DNA of 64,000 nt from Bradyrhizobium betae. GTDB taxonomy: Bacteria; Pseudomonadota; Alphaproteobacteria; Rhizobiales; Xanthobacteraceae. The notes beneath the pieces are model-generated. The model saw only the letters and a list, made by a program, of their open reading frames with translations. It did no database searches and had not been told where the DNA came from. Positions 1 to 10,223 of this stretch are shown one piece after another (the first letter of the stretch is position 1; every line of letters begins with the position of its first letter). The translations under genes were made by a program, and so were the position numbers. The DNA lies in assembly GCF_008932115.1 (NCBI RefSeq), contig NZ_CP044543.1, positions 4,408,501 through 4,472,500 of the forward strand, written 5' to 3'.

Positions 1-213
1 GCTGGCGCCAGGCTCTGGTACCTGCCGCCATACTCGCCCGACCTCAACCCGATCGAACAGGCCTTCTCCAAGATCAAACACTGGATGCGACAGGCTCAGA
101 AGCGCACCATCGAGGATACTTGGCGCCACATCGGTCACCTCGTCCAGGACATCCAACCACGTGAATGCGCCAACTACTTTGCTAACGCCGGTTACGCTTC
201 AATAAAAACGTGA
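1..213 (+). CDS. IS630-family transposase, C-terminal fragment (cut by window edge)
   Basis: An open frame of 70 codons runs from the first base to the TGA at 211-213. It contains LPPYSPDLNPIEQAFSKIK, the signature around the last acidic residue of the DDE catalytic triad in IS630-type transposases (Asp-Leu-Asn-Pro-Ile-Glu, then a basic helix). The protein would cut and join the ends of its own element. Only the C-terminal part is visible, so intactness cannot be judged. It reads toward the truncated antitoxin gene on the opposite strand and marks an insertion into that gene. Confidence 0.8.
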   Translation, partial: AGARLWYLPPYSPDLNPIEQAFSKIKHWMRQAQKRTIEDTWRHIGHLVQDIQPRECANYFANAGYASIKT

Positions 214-220
214 AACGCTC
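1..220 (+). mobile_element. right end of an IS630-family insertion sequence
   Basis: The window opens inside an insertion sequence. Its transposase stop codon (211-213) lies only 7 bases before the probable element end at 220. A TA dinucleotide follows at 221-222, as expected for IS630/Tc1-type elements, which duplicate TA on insertion. The left part of the element is outside the window, so the inverted repeat cannot be paired here. The exact end is inferred from where the reading frame of the interrupted neighbour stops making sense. Confidence 0.65.
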
Positions 221-377
221 TAGATGCGGCAATTGCCGACCTCTCGTCATCCGATAGGATGACGGCCGAGGTTGCATTCGCGCCAGCGAGCTGCAGCACG
301 ATCCGTGCAATGTCGTCCTGCGCGTCCGAGGGCAGGCTGCGTGCGATTTCTAGAGCCTGATCGGGCAACTTGGTCAT
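192..377 (-). pseudogene. antitoxin-like (addiction module) gene truncated by the IS630 element
   Basis: The first 51 or so residues (starting MTKLPDQALEIARSLPSD) resemble small addiction-module antitoxins of the RelB/ParD-like type common in rhizobia. The LSDDERSAIAAS segment usually precedes a short C-terminal tail that wraps the toxin. Here that tail is missing: from about position 222 the frame runs into the insertion sequence and ends 10 codons later. The product would keep the N-terminal region and lose the presumed toxin-contacting tail. The partner toxin gene, if it exists, should lie beyond the left end of the IS, outside the window. The family assignment is from sequence memory and is moderately certain; the truncation is directly visible. 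Confidence 0.6.
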
Positions 378-499
378 GTCTTGATCATACGCCTCTTGGC
401 GTCAGGTATGAAGGCCAATTTGGCACGATCCGTTCCGAACCGGTTGAGCAAAGCACGATCGGCCGCTAGCGTGCGGCGGAATCGGGGTTGGCGGAGACC

Positions 500-1668
<1,169 letters not shown>

Positions 1669-1672
<4 letters not shown>

Positions 1673-2583
1673 GCTCTCGCCGCATCTTCGCGCGGCCGGC
1701 GCGCTTTGCCGCGATCGCGCCCTATGTCTGGATGGTGCTGTTCTTCCTGGTGCCGTTCGGCTTCGTGCTGAAGATCAGCCTGTCGCAAACGGCGATCGCG
1801 CAGCCGCCTTACGAGCCGGTGTTCGACTTGACGGCGGGGTGGGCAGCGCTGAAGGTGGCGCTCTCCGCGCTATCGCTCGACAATTTCAGGCTGCTCGCCT
1901 CCGACGACATCTACGTGTTCGCCTATGTGCGCAGCCTCACCGTCGCCGTCACGGCGACCGCGCTGTTGCTGCTGATCGGCTATCCCATCGCCTATGGCAT
2001 GGCGCGGCTGCCGACGCGCTGGCAGGCGGTGGCGATGGTGCTGGTGATCGTGCCGTTCTGGACCTCGTTCCTGATCCGCATCTACGCCTGGATCAACATC
2101 CTCCAGCATGACGGCCTGCTCAACCAGATCCTGCTGGCGCTGCATCTGGTGAGCCAGCCGGTGGTGTGGCTCTCTACCGACAGCGCGATGTATATCGGCA
2201 TCGTCTATTCTTATCTGCCGTTCATGATCCTGCCGCTCTACGCCACGCTCGCGAAAATGGAGCCAGTGCTGGATGAGGCGGCTTCCGATCTCGGCGCGCC
2301 GCCCTGGCAGGTATTCTGGCTGGTCACCTTTCCGCTGTCGCTGCCCGGCGTCGGCGCGGGCGTGCTGCTGTGCTTCATCCCGATCGTCGGCGAGTTCGTG
2401 ATCCCGGATCTCCTGGCCGGCTCCAATTCGCTGATGATCGGCCAGACCCTGTGGCTCGAATTCTTCACCAACAAGGACTGGCCGGTCGCCTCCGCCGCGG
2501 CGATCGTGCTGCTGGCGGTGCTGCTGGTGCCGCTGCTGCTGTACGAGCGGCTGCAGAAGCGGCAACTGGAACAGGGACGTTGA
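1669..2583 (+). CDS. potH: putrescine ABC transporter permease PotH
   Basis: This inner-membrane permease of 304 residues forms half of the polyamine channel. It has an N-terminal transmembrane segment after a short basic stretch, five more hydrophobic segments, and the EAA loop that docks on the ATPase (DEAASDLGAPPWQVFWLVTF region, about residues 200-220). The sequence agrees with the PotB/PotH family in length and in the loop. The start codon overlaps the potG stop as ATGA, so translation is coupled, and the potI start follows after 4 bases. The three genes form one operon. Confidence 0.9.
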
Positions 2584-2587
2584 GTCG

Positions 2588-3400
2588 ATGCGCAAGTCCT
2601 CGCGTCTGTCCCGCTTCAACATCGTCTCGCTCACGCTCGGGCTGGCATTCCTTTATCTGCCGATCCTGATCCTCGTCATCTATTCCTTCAACGCCTCGCG
2701 GCTGGTGACGGTGTGGGGCGGCTGGTCGCTGCGCTGGTATCACGAGTTCTTCAACGACCGCGCCATGATCGAGGCGGCCTGGATGAGCCTCGAGGTCGCG
2801 ATGTCCTCCGCGACCATTGCCACGCTGCTCGGCACGCTCGCCGCGGTAGCATTGTCGCGCGGCGAGCGGTTTCGCGGCCGCACGCTGTTCTCCGGCATGC
2901 TCTACGCGCCGCTGGTGATGCCGGAGGTGATCACCGGACTGTCGCTGCTGCTGCTGTTCGTGGCGCTGAACGCCGAGCGCGGCTTCTGGACGGTGACGAT
3001 CGCCCACACCACCCTGACGATGTGCTTCGTCGCGGTGGTCGTGCAGTCGCGCCTCGGCTCGCTCGACCGGTCGCTGGAGGAGGCCGCGATGGACCTCGGC
3101 TGCAACCCGGTTCGCGCGTTCGTAGCCGTGACGCTGCCGCTGATCGCACCTAGCATCGTCGCCGGCTGGATGCTGGCCTTCACGCTGTCGCTCGACGATC
3201 TCGTGATCGCGAGCTTCACCACCGGCCCGGGCTCGGCGACCTTGCCGATCCGGATCTATTCGGAGGTGCGGTTAGGGGTGAAACCCGAGATCAACGCGAT
3301 CTGCACGCTCGTGATCGGCCTGATCGCGATGGTGATCGTCATCGCCTCGCTCGCTTCGAAACTGTCGAGTGAGCAGGGCGAGAGCGCGGCGCCGCTGTAG
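2588..3400 (+). CDS. potI: putrescine ABC transporter permease PotI
   Basis: This is the second inner-membrane permease of the polyamine importer, 270 residues, as expected for PotC/PotI. It has about six hydrophobic segments and an EAA loop (EEAAMDLGCNPVRAFVAVTL). The motif FTLSLDDLVIASFTTGPG near residue 195-215 is characteristic of the PotC/PotI branch. It follows potH with a 4-base gap. Its last 60 bases lie opposite the tail of a degenerate gene on the minus strand. No clear terminator is visible right after the stop. Confidence 0.9.
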   Translation: MRKSSRLSRFNIVSLTLGLAFLYLPILILVIYSFNASRLVTVWGGWSLRWYHEFFNDRAMIEAAWMSLEVAMSSATIATLLGTLAAVALSRGERFRGRTLFSGMLYAPLVMPEVITGLSLLLLFVALNAERGFWTVTIAHTTLTMCFVAVVVQSRLGSLDRSLEEAAMDLGCNPVRAFVAVTLPLIAPSIVAGWMLAFTLSLDDLVIASFTTGPGSATLPIRIYSEVRLGVKPEINAICTLVIGLIAMVIVIASLASKLSSEQGESAAPL

Positions 3401-3784
3401 CCGTTCGGCCGAGATACCACGCGCGAGTCGCCCCTTGTACCGCGGCGCCGAGCTGGCGTAGCGCGAGGCTGTCGAGCGGGAACTCGAGCAGGATGTGGAT
3501 CAGGCTCAGCGCCAGCAGAAAGGTGAAGCCGAACCCATAGTCGTAGAAATAAAGCGCGGTGGAGGCGGCGCTGGCGGCGGCCATCGCCGCCAGCCGGGCC
3601 TTCGGTACCGCGGTCCAGCGGATCACGTCGGCTTTGATGAACCAGTTGAGGTAGTGATCTCGGTGAAGTAATGCGCCGGGCCGAGCACGACATAGGCCAG
3701 CAGCAACAGCTCGAACGGCACCAGATAGGCCGCCGCGAGCGCCAGCAGCATCAGGTCGAGATGGATCGCGTCGTTGCCGCGCAT
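3339..3784 (-). pseudogene. membrane-protein gene with internal deletion and frameshift
   Basis: Reading from the ATG at 3784, about 44 codons encode a hydrophobic N-terminus ending GPAHYFTEI. The frame then stops soon after. In another frame from about 3655, YLNWFIKADVIRW and a further hydrophobic segment (YFYDYGFGFTFLLALSLIH) continue toward 3400. The two halves look like the beginning and end of one polytopic membrane protein joined by a deletion that also shifted the frame. The tail runs into the potI 3' end. The function of the intact family is not known to me. Only the split-frame structure is certain; the identity of the parent gene is inferred. Confidence 0.55.
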
Positions 3785-3897
3785 GATGACGAGCCCCTCA
3801 ACAGGGCTTCGAGATTAGAGCAGGCGTGGACAACCCGCAATTGTCCACGTCGTCGCCCGAACGTCCCGCTTGCGGTGGCCCGCTGCGTCCTGCCGTG

Positions 3898-4764
3898 TCA
3901 GGACTTCACTGCACCCGCCGTGAGACCGCCCACCATGTAGCGGCGGAAGGCGTAGTAGATCGCGGCCGGCGGCAGCGCATAGATGAAGCCCGTCGTCATC
4001 AACAGCTCCCACGGCGAGTCGTCGGCGGCGAGGAAGTTGCCGAGCGCGACGGGAAGCGTGATCTCGCGGTCGTTCGACAGCAGCAGGAACGCATAGAGGT
4101 ATTCGTTCCAGGCCAGCAGCACCGCATAGGTGCCGATCGCGACCAGTGAGGGCATCATCAGCGGCAGATAGACCAGGCGGAAGATCTGCAGCGTGGTGGC
4201 GCCGTCCATCACGGCGGCCTCGTCCAGCTCGACCGGCAGTTTGTCGGAGGCCTGCTTGAGCACCCAGATCGCGTAGGGGCTGGCGATCGTCACCATGGCC
4301 AGGATCAGCGACCAGTGATTGTTGAGCAGGCCGTAATTGCCCATGGTGCGGTACATCGGCACGGCGAGGAACGCCGCGGGGATGAAATAAGTGAAGAGCG
4401 CAAGGTTCATCACCACGCGTCCGCCGGGCACGCGCAGCCGCGAGATCGAGAATGCCGCGGCCGTGGCGATGACCAATGTCAGCACGCCGACGGCTGCGGC
4501 GATCACCAGCGAATTCCAGAACTGCGCATAGAAGTCGCGCAGGAAGTAGTGCTGCTGCTTGAACACGATCTCGAAGTTGTGCAGCGTCGGATGTTCCGGC
4601 CAGAGCTTGCCCGAGAACGCGTCTTCCTTCGGCGAGATCGCGAACAGGAACATGTGATAGATCGGTATCATCGTCCACAGGAAGACGGGAATGCCGATCA
4701 GCAGCAGCCGCGTTTCAGTCGCGACGTCACGCCAGGAAAATTCGTTCAACCCGGGAAGCTTCAT
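3898..4764 (-). CDS. carbohydrate ABC transporter permease (MalG-like)
   Basis: This 288-residue inner-membrane permease belongs to the CUT1 family of sugar importers. It shows a leading transmembrane segment (LLLIGIPVFLWTMIPIYHMFLFA), five further hydrophobic segments, and an EAA loop with DEAAVMDGATTLQIFRLVYLP. The C-terminal end GLTAGAVKS is typical of MalG-type proteins. The ATG at 4764 was chosen because it overlaps the upstream permease stop by 4 bases; the open frame extends further upstream only as antisense-like sequence. It is the last gene of a three-gene operon (binding protein, permease, permease). No ATPase gene accompanies it. The substrate is unknown, probably a sugar or sugar alcohol. 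Confidence 0.88.
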   Translation of the reverse strand: MKLPGLNEFSWRDVATETRLLLIGIPVFLWTMIPIYHMFLFAISPKEDAFSGKLWPEHPTLHNFEIVFKQQHYFLRDFYAQFWNSLVIAAAVGVLTLVIATAAAFSISRLRVPGGRVVMNLALFTYFIPAAFLAVPMYRTMGNYGLLNNHWSLILAMVTIASPYAIWVLKQASDKLPVELDEAAVMDGATTLQIFRLVYLPLMMPSLVAIGTYAVLLAWNEYLYAFLLLSNDREITLPVALGNFLAADDSPWELLMTTGFIYALPPAAIYYAFRRYMVGGLTAGAVKS

Positions 4765-5633
4765 CGCGACAGCCGTTTCATCATGAAGTACATGAGCGGC
4801 GCGACGAACGGAATCGCGCACACGATGGAGGCCATCGCGAGCGAAAGCTGGTCGAGCCGGAGATAGCGGATACCCAGCGTCGACAGCACATGCGTGAGGT
4901 CGGCAGGTCCCCCGCCAGTGAGCAGATAGACGCTGTTGAAATCGCCGAGCGTCCAGATCATCGAGAGCAGCGTGCAGGTGATATAGAGCGTCTGCATCGA
5001 CGGCCAGGTAATGAAGCGGAATTTCTGCCACCAACTCGCGCCGTCGACTTCGGCCGCCTCGAATAGATCTTGCGCAATCGCAAGCCGGCCAGTCATCAGG
5101 ATCAGCGTCCAGAACGGGAGCGACTTCCAGATGTGCACGCCGATCGCCATGGTGAGCGCCACGGTCGGGTCGTTCAGCCAGTTCGGGCCGTCATCGCCGG
5201 TGAGGGAGAAGATGAGGTGATTGACCACGCCCCATTCCGGATTGAACATGAAACGCACGGACAGGATGGTCGGGATCGACGGCACCGCCCAGGGCAGGAT
5301 GAAGATCACCGAGAGCCATCTGATCCAGGTGCGCTGCTGGGCGAAGAAGCCGGATAGGAACAGCGCGATCAGCATCTTGATGTTGATGCCGATGACCAGG
5401 AAAATCAGCGTGTTGACCGCGGCCCGCGCGAAGATCGGATCGTTATAGAGCGCGACGTAATTCGACGGCGCCCGCGCCAGCCACAGTCCGTAGCAGACGG
5501 GATAGACCACGAAAGCGAGGAAAACGAGCAGATAGGGCGCGAGCAGCGCGATGCCCCAGACCTGCCCTGGGGTCAGCCGCGACGACAAGGGCGGTGCGGG
5601 GATCGACTGATCGCCAGAGAGCGTGATCGCCAT
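4761..5633 (-). CDS. carbohydrate ABC transporter permease (MalF-like)
   Basis: This 290-residue permease pairs with the MalG-like protein encoded downstream. It has about six hydrophobic segments starting at residue 28 (IALLAPYLLVFLAFVVYPV) and the EAA loop (FEAAEVDGASWWQKFRFITWP) near residue 190. The ending FVAPLMYFMMKRLSR is typical of the group. The gene is about 100 bases downstream of the binding-protein gene, across two stem-loops. It overlaps the next permease by 4 bases, so the two are translationally coupled. Confidence 0.88.
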   Translation of the reverse strand: MAITLSGDQSIPAPPLSSRLTPGQVWGIALLAPYLLVFLAFVVYPVCYGLWLARAPSNYVALYNDPIFARAAVNTLIFLVIGINIKMLIALFLSGFFAQQRTWIRWLSVIFILPWAVPSIPTILSVRFMFNPEWGVVNHLIFSLTGDDGPNWLNDPTVALTMAIGVHIWKSLPFWTLILMTGRLAIAQDLFEAAEVDGASWWQKFRFITWPSMQTLYITCTLLSMIWTLGDFNSVYLLTGGGPADLTHVLSTLGIRYLRLDQLSLAMASIVCAIPFVAPLMYFMMKRLSR

Positions 5634-5655
5634 TCTTCAGGACTCTTTGAAAGGA

Positions 5656-5718
5656 CCGCCGGCCGCACGAGGCGGCCGGTGTTAGCGTTTCGCCTCTCCT
5701 CGCGCTAGCGAGGAGAGG
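5656..5718 (-). promoter_or_regulatory. two intercistronic stem-loops between binding protein and permease genes
   Basis: Two inverted repeats lie between the binding-protein stop (5731) and the permease start (5633). One is a perfect pair of 11-base arms (5693-5703 and 5708-5718) around a GCTA loop. The other has CCGGCCGC/GCGGCCGG arms at about 5660-5682. Neither is followed by a T-run in the direction of transcription. Such hairpins commonly protect the upstream message or attenuate, giving more binding protein than permease. That role is inferred. Confidence 0.6.
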
Positions 5719-5730
5719 AAGAGAGGGACC

Positions 5731-7116
5731 TTAGCCTGCAACCTGCTTGATGCGGGCGATCAGCTCGTCGACGGCCTTGTCGACCGGAACCTTCTCGCTG
5801 ACGACCCGGTTCATCGCCTTGGCCCAGACGTTCTCGTTGTTGAGGATCGTGAACTTCCAGTTCTTGGTGAAGTCGAACGCAGCGGTGCCGCCGGTGAACT
5901 GGGCATAGACCGCCTTGCGATGCTTGTCGGCCTGCCAGAACGGGCTTTCCTGGCTTGCCTTCGTCACCGGGAACCAGCGGCCGAGCGCGCCCTCGATATA
6001 GGGGCGAACATTCTCTTCCTGGAGCAGGAAGCTGATGAACTGCTTGGCCTCGGCCTTGTTCTTGGCCGCGGTGAAGACCAGCCCGGTCTTGACGTCGGAG
6101 CGATAGCGGATGGTCGAACCATCCGGTGCCTTCGGGAAGGACGCGGTGATGATGTCCTGCTCATAGGCCTTCTTGCCGGCGTCGCGCTGCTCCTGGGTCA
6201 GGGCCTGGTTCTGCGAGTCCTCGTACCACTTCGCCGCGATCGAGATCGTGAAGTTGTGGGTCATCACGATGGTCTTGTTGTGGAAGGCGACGTTGTTGTC
6301 CGGATCCTTCCAGGTCGTGGAGGAGGGCGGCGTGCAGCCCTTGATATAGGTGTCGGTGTAGTCCTTCAGCGCGTGAATCAGGCCGTCGCGGACCTTGGGA
6401 TCGTCGACCAGCAGCTTGCCGTCGTCATCGACGAGCTTGACGTGATACGCGTCCATGAAGGTATAGAACGACTGGAAGGCGTCGGTGGATTCCACGCCCA
6501 TCGGCTGTCCGACAGCATAGATTCGCTGGCCGGTGGCTTTACGGATCCCCGGCTGCACCTTGTCGCACCAGAACGTCCAGTAGCCCGCCCAGTCGGTCGG
6601 GATGTCGCTCTGCTTGAAGCCCGCCTTTTCCAGCATGTCGTTCCAGATCTGGACGTGCATGCTCTGCTGCTTCAGCGGGAAGCCGTAATAGGCCCTCTTC
6701 TTGGTGACGTCGTTGTAGAGGATCGACGCATCCAGCGTGTTCTGCACGAACCGATCCTTGATCGGCCCCATGACATCGGAGAGGTCCTCGAGCTTGCCCT
6801 CATAGGCCCACTTGCCCTGCGCCTGCACGTCGTAGCTGTCGGAATAGGCGACGTCGGGCACGGTGCCGGCGTCGAGCGCGGCGACGGTCTTCGGAATCAT
6901 GTCCTGGATCGCGTACTGCGACAATTCGACCTTGATGCCGGTCTTGGCTTCGAACTTCTTGATCGTCTCGAGCAATGCGTCGTCTTCGGAGCGGTAGAAG
7001 CCCTTGCCCCACCAGACCGTGATCGTCTTTTGCTGCGCAAATGCGGGTGCAGCGGCTCCGAACAGCCCGGCCGCAGCGACCGCCAGTGATACTGCGCCAA
7101 TAATCTTGGATTTCAC
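5731..7116 (-). CDS. carbohydrate ABC transporter substrate-binding protein
   Basis: This periplasmic binding protein of the CUT1 family has 461 residues. A Sec-type signal peptide (KSKIIGAVSLAVAAAGLFGAA) ends at AFAQQ. The mature part has the extracellular-binding fold of family 1, starting ITVWWGKGFYRSEDDALLETI. A GTG start at 7116 was chosen because GGGAG lies six bases upstream; a TTG at 7131 would add five residues. It heads the operon with the two permeases at 4761-5633 and 3898-4764. The ligand cannot be deduced from sequence alone, and the operon lacks its own ATPase. Confidence 0.88.
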   Translation of the reverse strand: MKSKIIGAVSLAVAAAGLFGAAAPAFAQQKTITVWWGKGFYRSEDDALLETIKKFEAKTGIKVELSQYAIQDMIPKTVAALDAGTVPDVAYSDSYDVQAQGKWAYEGKLEDLSDVMGPIKDRFVQNTLDASILYNDVTKKRAYYGFPLKQQSMHVQIWNDMLEKAGFKQSDIPTDWAGYWTFWCDKVQPGIRKATGQRIYAVGQPMGVESTDAFQSFYTFMDAYHVKLVDDDGKLLVDDPKVRDGLIHALKDYTDTYIKGCTPPSSTTWKDPDNNVAFHNKTIVMTHNFTISIAAKWYEDSQNQALTQEQRDAGKKAYEQDIITASFPKAPDGSTIRYRSDVKTGLVFTAAKNKAEAKQFISFLLQEENVRPYIEGALGRWFPVTKASQESPFWQADKHRKAVYAQFTGGTAAFDFTKNWKFTILNNENVWAKAMNRVVSEKVPVDKAVDELIARIKQVAG

Positions 7117-7322
7117 GTTTTTCTCCCTCAAGCCGCCGGTGTTTTAACCGGTCGGAAAAAACACTAGCGCAGGATGGTAGCGCAATCAACGCATCTTGTC
7201 GGACCTGGGTCGTGGGGTGTCGGGTCCGAGGAGATGCTTAACGTGCGCATCGATCCAATCGCCGCATCAATTCGCCCGCATCAATTCGCAGCTGATCGGG
7301 CCGCATCGGACGATCGCCGTCC

Positions 7323-9215
7323 TCAGTTGGACTTCGCGTTCTCTTTGGCGTTGTCCGCCGTCGGCGATCCATCCTGCGCGGGACGCTTGCCGCTACCGGT
7401 GATGCGCTGCTTCAGAAGGTCGAGGAAAGGTGTAGCCGCGGGCGACTGGCGGATCAGGGCTTCGGGGTCGGGGAAGATCAGGGGATCGTCCCATGGACCC
7501 TGCACCATGAAGGGCAATTGGAAGCCGGATGTCGTGTTCAGGCTTGCCACGCCTTTCATGTCGTATTCGCGGGTCGGCACCGAGGCGGTGCCGGTCAGCG
7601 TGATCTTCGCAGCCGGCCCTTCGATGCGGATGTCTTCGGCGGTCGCGACCCCGTCGGAGAATTTGAGCGCGACGGTGAGGCTGTCGTAAGGGGTCGAGCC
7701 GTTGCGGAAATTGCCGCCGCCCGACAGCGGCCGCCGCTCCAGCCGCTTCAGGAGCTGCTCGGCATTGAAGCCCGATATCGCACCGTCATGTCCGGTCACG
7801 GTGGCGGTGCCGTCGAGCGACTGCACGAGGCCGAACGGGCTCGAGCCGGAGGCGAGAAGCGAGACGTTGATGTTGCCGCGACCGGACAGCTTGCTGAGCC
7901 CGAACAGTTCGGAAGCGCAGGCCTGCAGATCGACGTCGATGAACTGGAATTGCGCCTTGACGTCGGCGACGGTATCGGAGCGCGCGATGCCGAACGAGCC
8001 TTTGGCGATGCCGCCATAGACCTGGGCTTCGCCGACCGAGAGCGCCAGCGTGCCGTTGCGCAAATTGGCGCCGATCGCGGTGCGGCCGAGCTTGGTGGGC
8101 CCGACCGTCAGCTTGGCTGCCGACAGGCGCATGTCGAGGTCGGTGGTCGACAATCCGTTGAGATCGAACAGCTGCCTGTTCCAGTCGCGCGCACCGCTGG
8201 CGAGCAGGCGGAAGGTCGAGATGTAGGGCGTGAAATCGAGCGCGTCGGCGGCAAGCGTCGCCTGCAGCGTCTGCCGGCCGTTATTGGCGTAGGTCATCAC
8301 GCCTTCCGCCGTGTTGCCGTCGAGCTCGACATTGACGTTGGTGAGCGCGATCGAGGGCCCGACGACATTGGCGCGTGCCTTCAGCGCGAAGCGGCCGAAG
8401 CCGCCGCTGCCGGGCTGCGGTTGGCCGGTCCAGCGCAGCGCGTTGCGCAGGGACGGGCTGTCGATCGTGACCGTGCCTTCCATCATCGGGCTGGTGCGGT
8501 TGGCGACGCTGCCGTCGAAGGCGAGCTTGAGCGGGGCGCTGGCGATACGCGCCTTCAGGCCGGAGCGGTCGCCGGAGAGGGCGGCGACGAAATCGGAGAA
8601 GCTGATCGAGCCGTCGACGCGCTCGCCGCGCCAGTCGAACTGTCCGGTCGCGGCGAAGGAGCGCGAGATCGAGGGCCAGGCCAGCGACAGGTCGACGTCC
8701 TCGAACTTCTCGGTGGCGTGGGTGGCGGCGTCCTCGTAGTTGAGCACGCCGTCCTGGATCCTGATCTCGGAGAACGACACCTGGTTGTCGGCGCCGGGCT
8801 TCATGGTGCGTGCGATGGTCTGGATGAACGGCGTCCAGTTGCTGTCGCCGTCCGGCTTCAGGCTGACATGGATGCGCGGCCGCAGCAGCGTGAGGTCGGC
8901 GATCTCGAACCGTTGCAGCAGCAGCGGCAGCAGCCGCAGGTTTGCGGTGAGCACGTCGACATGGAGCGCGGGGTCGCCGGTGCCGCCGCCCTTCAGCCCG
9001 ACGTCATGAAAGGAGATGTAGCTCGCCGGCAGCACCGAGATGTCGATCGCGCCGGCAACATTGAGCTCGAGCCCGGTAACCTCGCGGATCTGCACTTCCA
9101 CCGCCCTGCGCAACGCGTCGCGGTTGATGAGCCAGGAGGTCGCGATCAGGGCGATCAGCGCGACGCCGAGCAGCGCCGCGATCGGCGTCCCGAGGCGCTT
9201 CATTCCTTGGGCCAT
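7323..9215 (-). CDS. AsmA family protein
   Basis: This 630-residue protein has an N-terminal transmembrane anchor (GTPIAALLGVALIALIATSWL, residues about 8-28). The N-terminal AsmA motif follows (RDALRRAVEVQIREVTGLELNVAGAIDI), and then a long beta-rich periplasmic region. AsmA-like proteins sit in the envelope and are linked to outer-membrane assembly and lipid transfer between membranes. The start at 9215 (MAQGMKRLG) was preferred because residues upstream are unlike coding sequence and would precede the membrane anchor. It lies alone, divergent from scoA. Confidence 0.85.
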   Translation of the reverse strand: MAQGMKRLGTPIAALLGVALIALIATSWLINRDALRRAVEVQIREVTGLELNVAGAIDISVLPASYISFHDVGLKGGGTGDPALHVDVLTANLRLLPLLLQRFEIADLTLLRPRIHVSLKPDGDSNWTPFIQTIARTMKPGADNQVSFSEIRIQDGVLNYEDAATHATEKFEDVDLSLAWPSISRSFAATGQFDWRGERVDGSISFSDFVAALSGDRSGLKARIASAPLKLAFDGSVANRTSPMMEGTVTIDSPSLRNALRWTGQPQPGSGGFGRFALKARANVVGPSIALTNVNVELDGNTAEGVMTYANNGRQTLQATLAADALDFTPYISTFRLLASGARDWNRQLFDLNGLSTTDLDMRLSAAKLTVGPTKLGRTAIGANLRNGTLALSVGEAQVYGGIAKGSFGIARSDTVADVKAQFQFIDVDLQACASELFGLSKLSGRGNINVSLLASGSSPFGLVQSLDGTATVTGHDGAISGFNAEQLLKRLERRPLSGGGNFRNGSTPYDSLTVALKFSDGVATAEDIRIEGPAAKITLTGTASVPTREYDMKGVASLNTTSGFQLPFMVQGPWDDPLIFPDPEALIRQSPAATPFLDLLKQRITGSGKRPAQDGSPTADNAKENAKSN

Positions 9216-9399
9216 GGTCAATGGCGTGTCCTGATCGGGTTGGTCGTTGGAGCCAGAAGGGCGGGCGGGAAACCTGCGCGCCCCACGCCCAACCCCCGCA
9301 ACTTGATGGGTTTTCTTGTCGCTTTCAAGGCCGCGGACGGTTCTGCCCACTGCATGGGCAGCTTCTAGCACCGGCTCGCGGAACGGAGAACCCGTATCA

Positions 9400-9430
9400 T
9401 TGACGGCTTTGGAGGATTTCGCCTAATAAT
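9400..9430 (+). promoter_or_regulatory. candidate sigma-70-type promoter for scoAB
   Basis: TTGACG at 9400-9405 and TAATAA at 9424-9429 are separated by 18 bases, a good match to the housekeeping promoter. The -10 element ends about 57 bases before the scoA start. The 270-base gap between the AsmA-like gene and scoA otherwise holds no open frame I would support. Confidence 0.45.
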
Positions 9431-9485
9431 CGCCGCCAATAAGGCGCTCCGCCTGCAAGCCGAAGGTTCAGTCGAGGTTTTTTGC

Positions 9486-10223
9486 ATGAACAAGGTCTAT
9501 CCCGACGCCAAGTCGGCTCTTGAGGGCGTTCTCAAGGACAACATGATGATCATGTCGGGAGGCTTTGGCCTCTGCGGCATCGCCGAGGAACTGTCGGATG
9601 CGATCCGCGAGTCGGGCGTCAAGGGGCTGACGGTGGTCTCCAACAATGCCGGTGTCGACGGCATCGGGCTCAGCCGCCTGCTGGAAACCCGCCAGATCAA
9701 GAAGATGATCTCGTCCTATGTCGGCGAGAACAAGTTGTTCGCGCAGCAATTCCTCGCCGGCGAGCTGGAGCTCGAATTCAATCCGCAGGGCACGCTGGCC
9801 GAGCGCATCCGCGCCGGCGGCGCCGGCATCCCCGCCTTCTACACCAAGACCGGCGTCGGCACGCTGATCGCCGAAGGCAAGGAAGTGAAGGAGTTCGACG
9901 GCGAGAAATATCTGATGGAGCGCGGCCTGTTCGCCGACCTCGCCATCGTGCACGCCTGGAAGGGCGATACCGCCGGCAACCTCATCTATCGCAAGACCGC
10001 GCGCAACTTTAACCCGATGATGGCGACCGCCGCCAAGGTCACGGTGGCCGAGGTCGAGCATCTGGTTCCGGCCGGTGAACTCAATCCCGACCACATCCAC
10101 ACGCCCGGCATCTTCGTGAAGCGCATCATCGAGGTCGGTACGGCCAAGAAGCGCATCGAATTCCGCAACACCCGCCCGCGTCAGGATCGCGCGCCCGCGG
10201 CCGGAACAGGAGTTGAAATCTGA
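9486..10223 (+). CDS. scoA: 3-oxoacid CoA-transferase subunit A
   Basis: The alpha subunit of succinyl-CoA:3-ketoacid (acetoacetate) CoA-transferase moves CoA from succinyl-CoA to acetoacetate, for use of ketone bodies and polyhydroxybutyrate breakdown products. The 245-residue protein has the class I motif [18 protein letters not shown] near residue 22 and the [15 protein letters not shown] segment near 113, both typical. The start is the ATG at 9486 with CGAGG 8 bases upstream. The stop overlaps the scoB start (TGATG), so the two subunits are co-translated. Confidence 0.92.
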   Translation: MNKVYPDAKSALEGVLKDNMMIMSGGFGLCGIAEELSDAIRESGVKGLTVVSNNAGVDGIGLSRLLETRQIKKMISSYVGENKLFAQQFLAGELELEFNPQGTLAERIRAGGAGIPAFYTKTGVGTLIAEGKEVKEFDGEKYLMERGLFADLAIVHAWKGDTAGNLIYRKTARNFNPMMATAAKVTVAEVEHLVPAGELNPDHIHTPGIFVKRIIEVGTAKKRIEFRNTRPRQDRAPAAGTGVEI

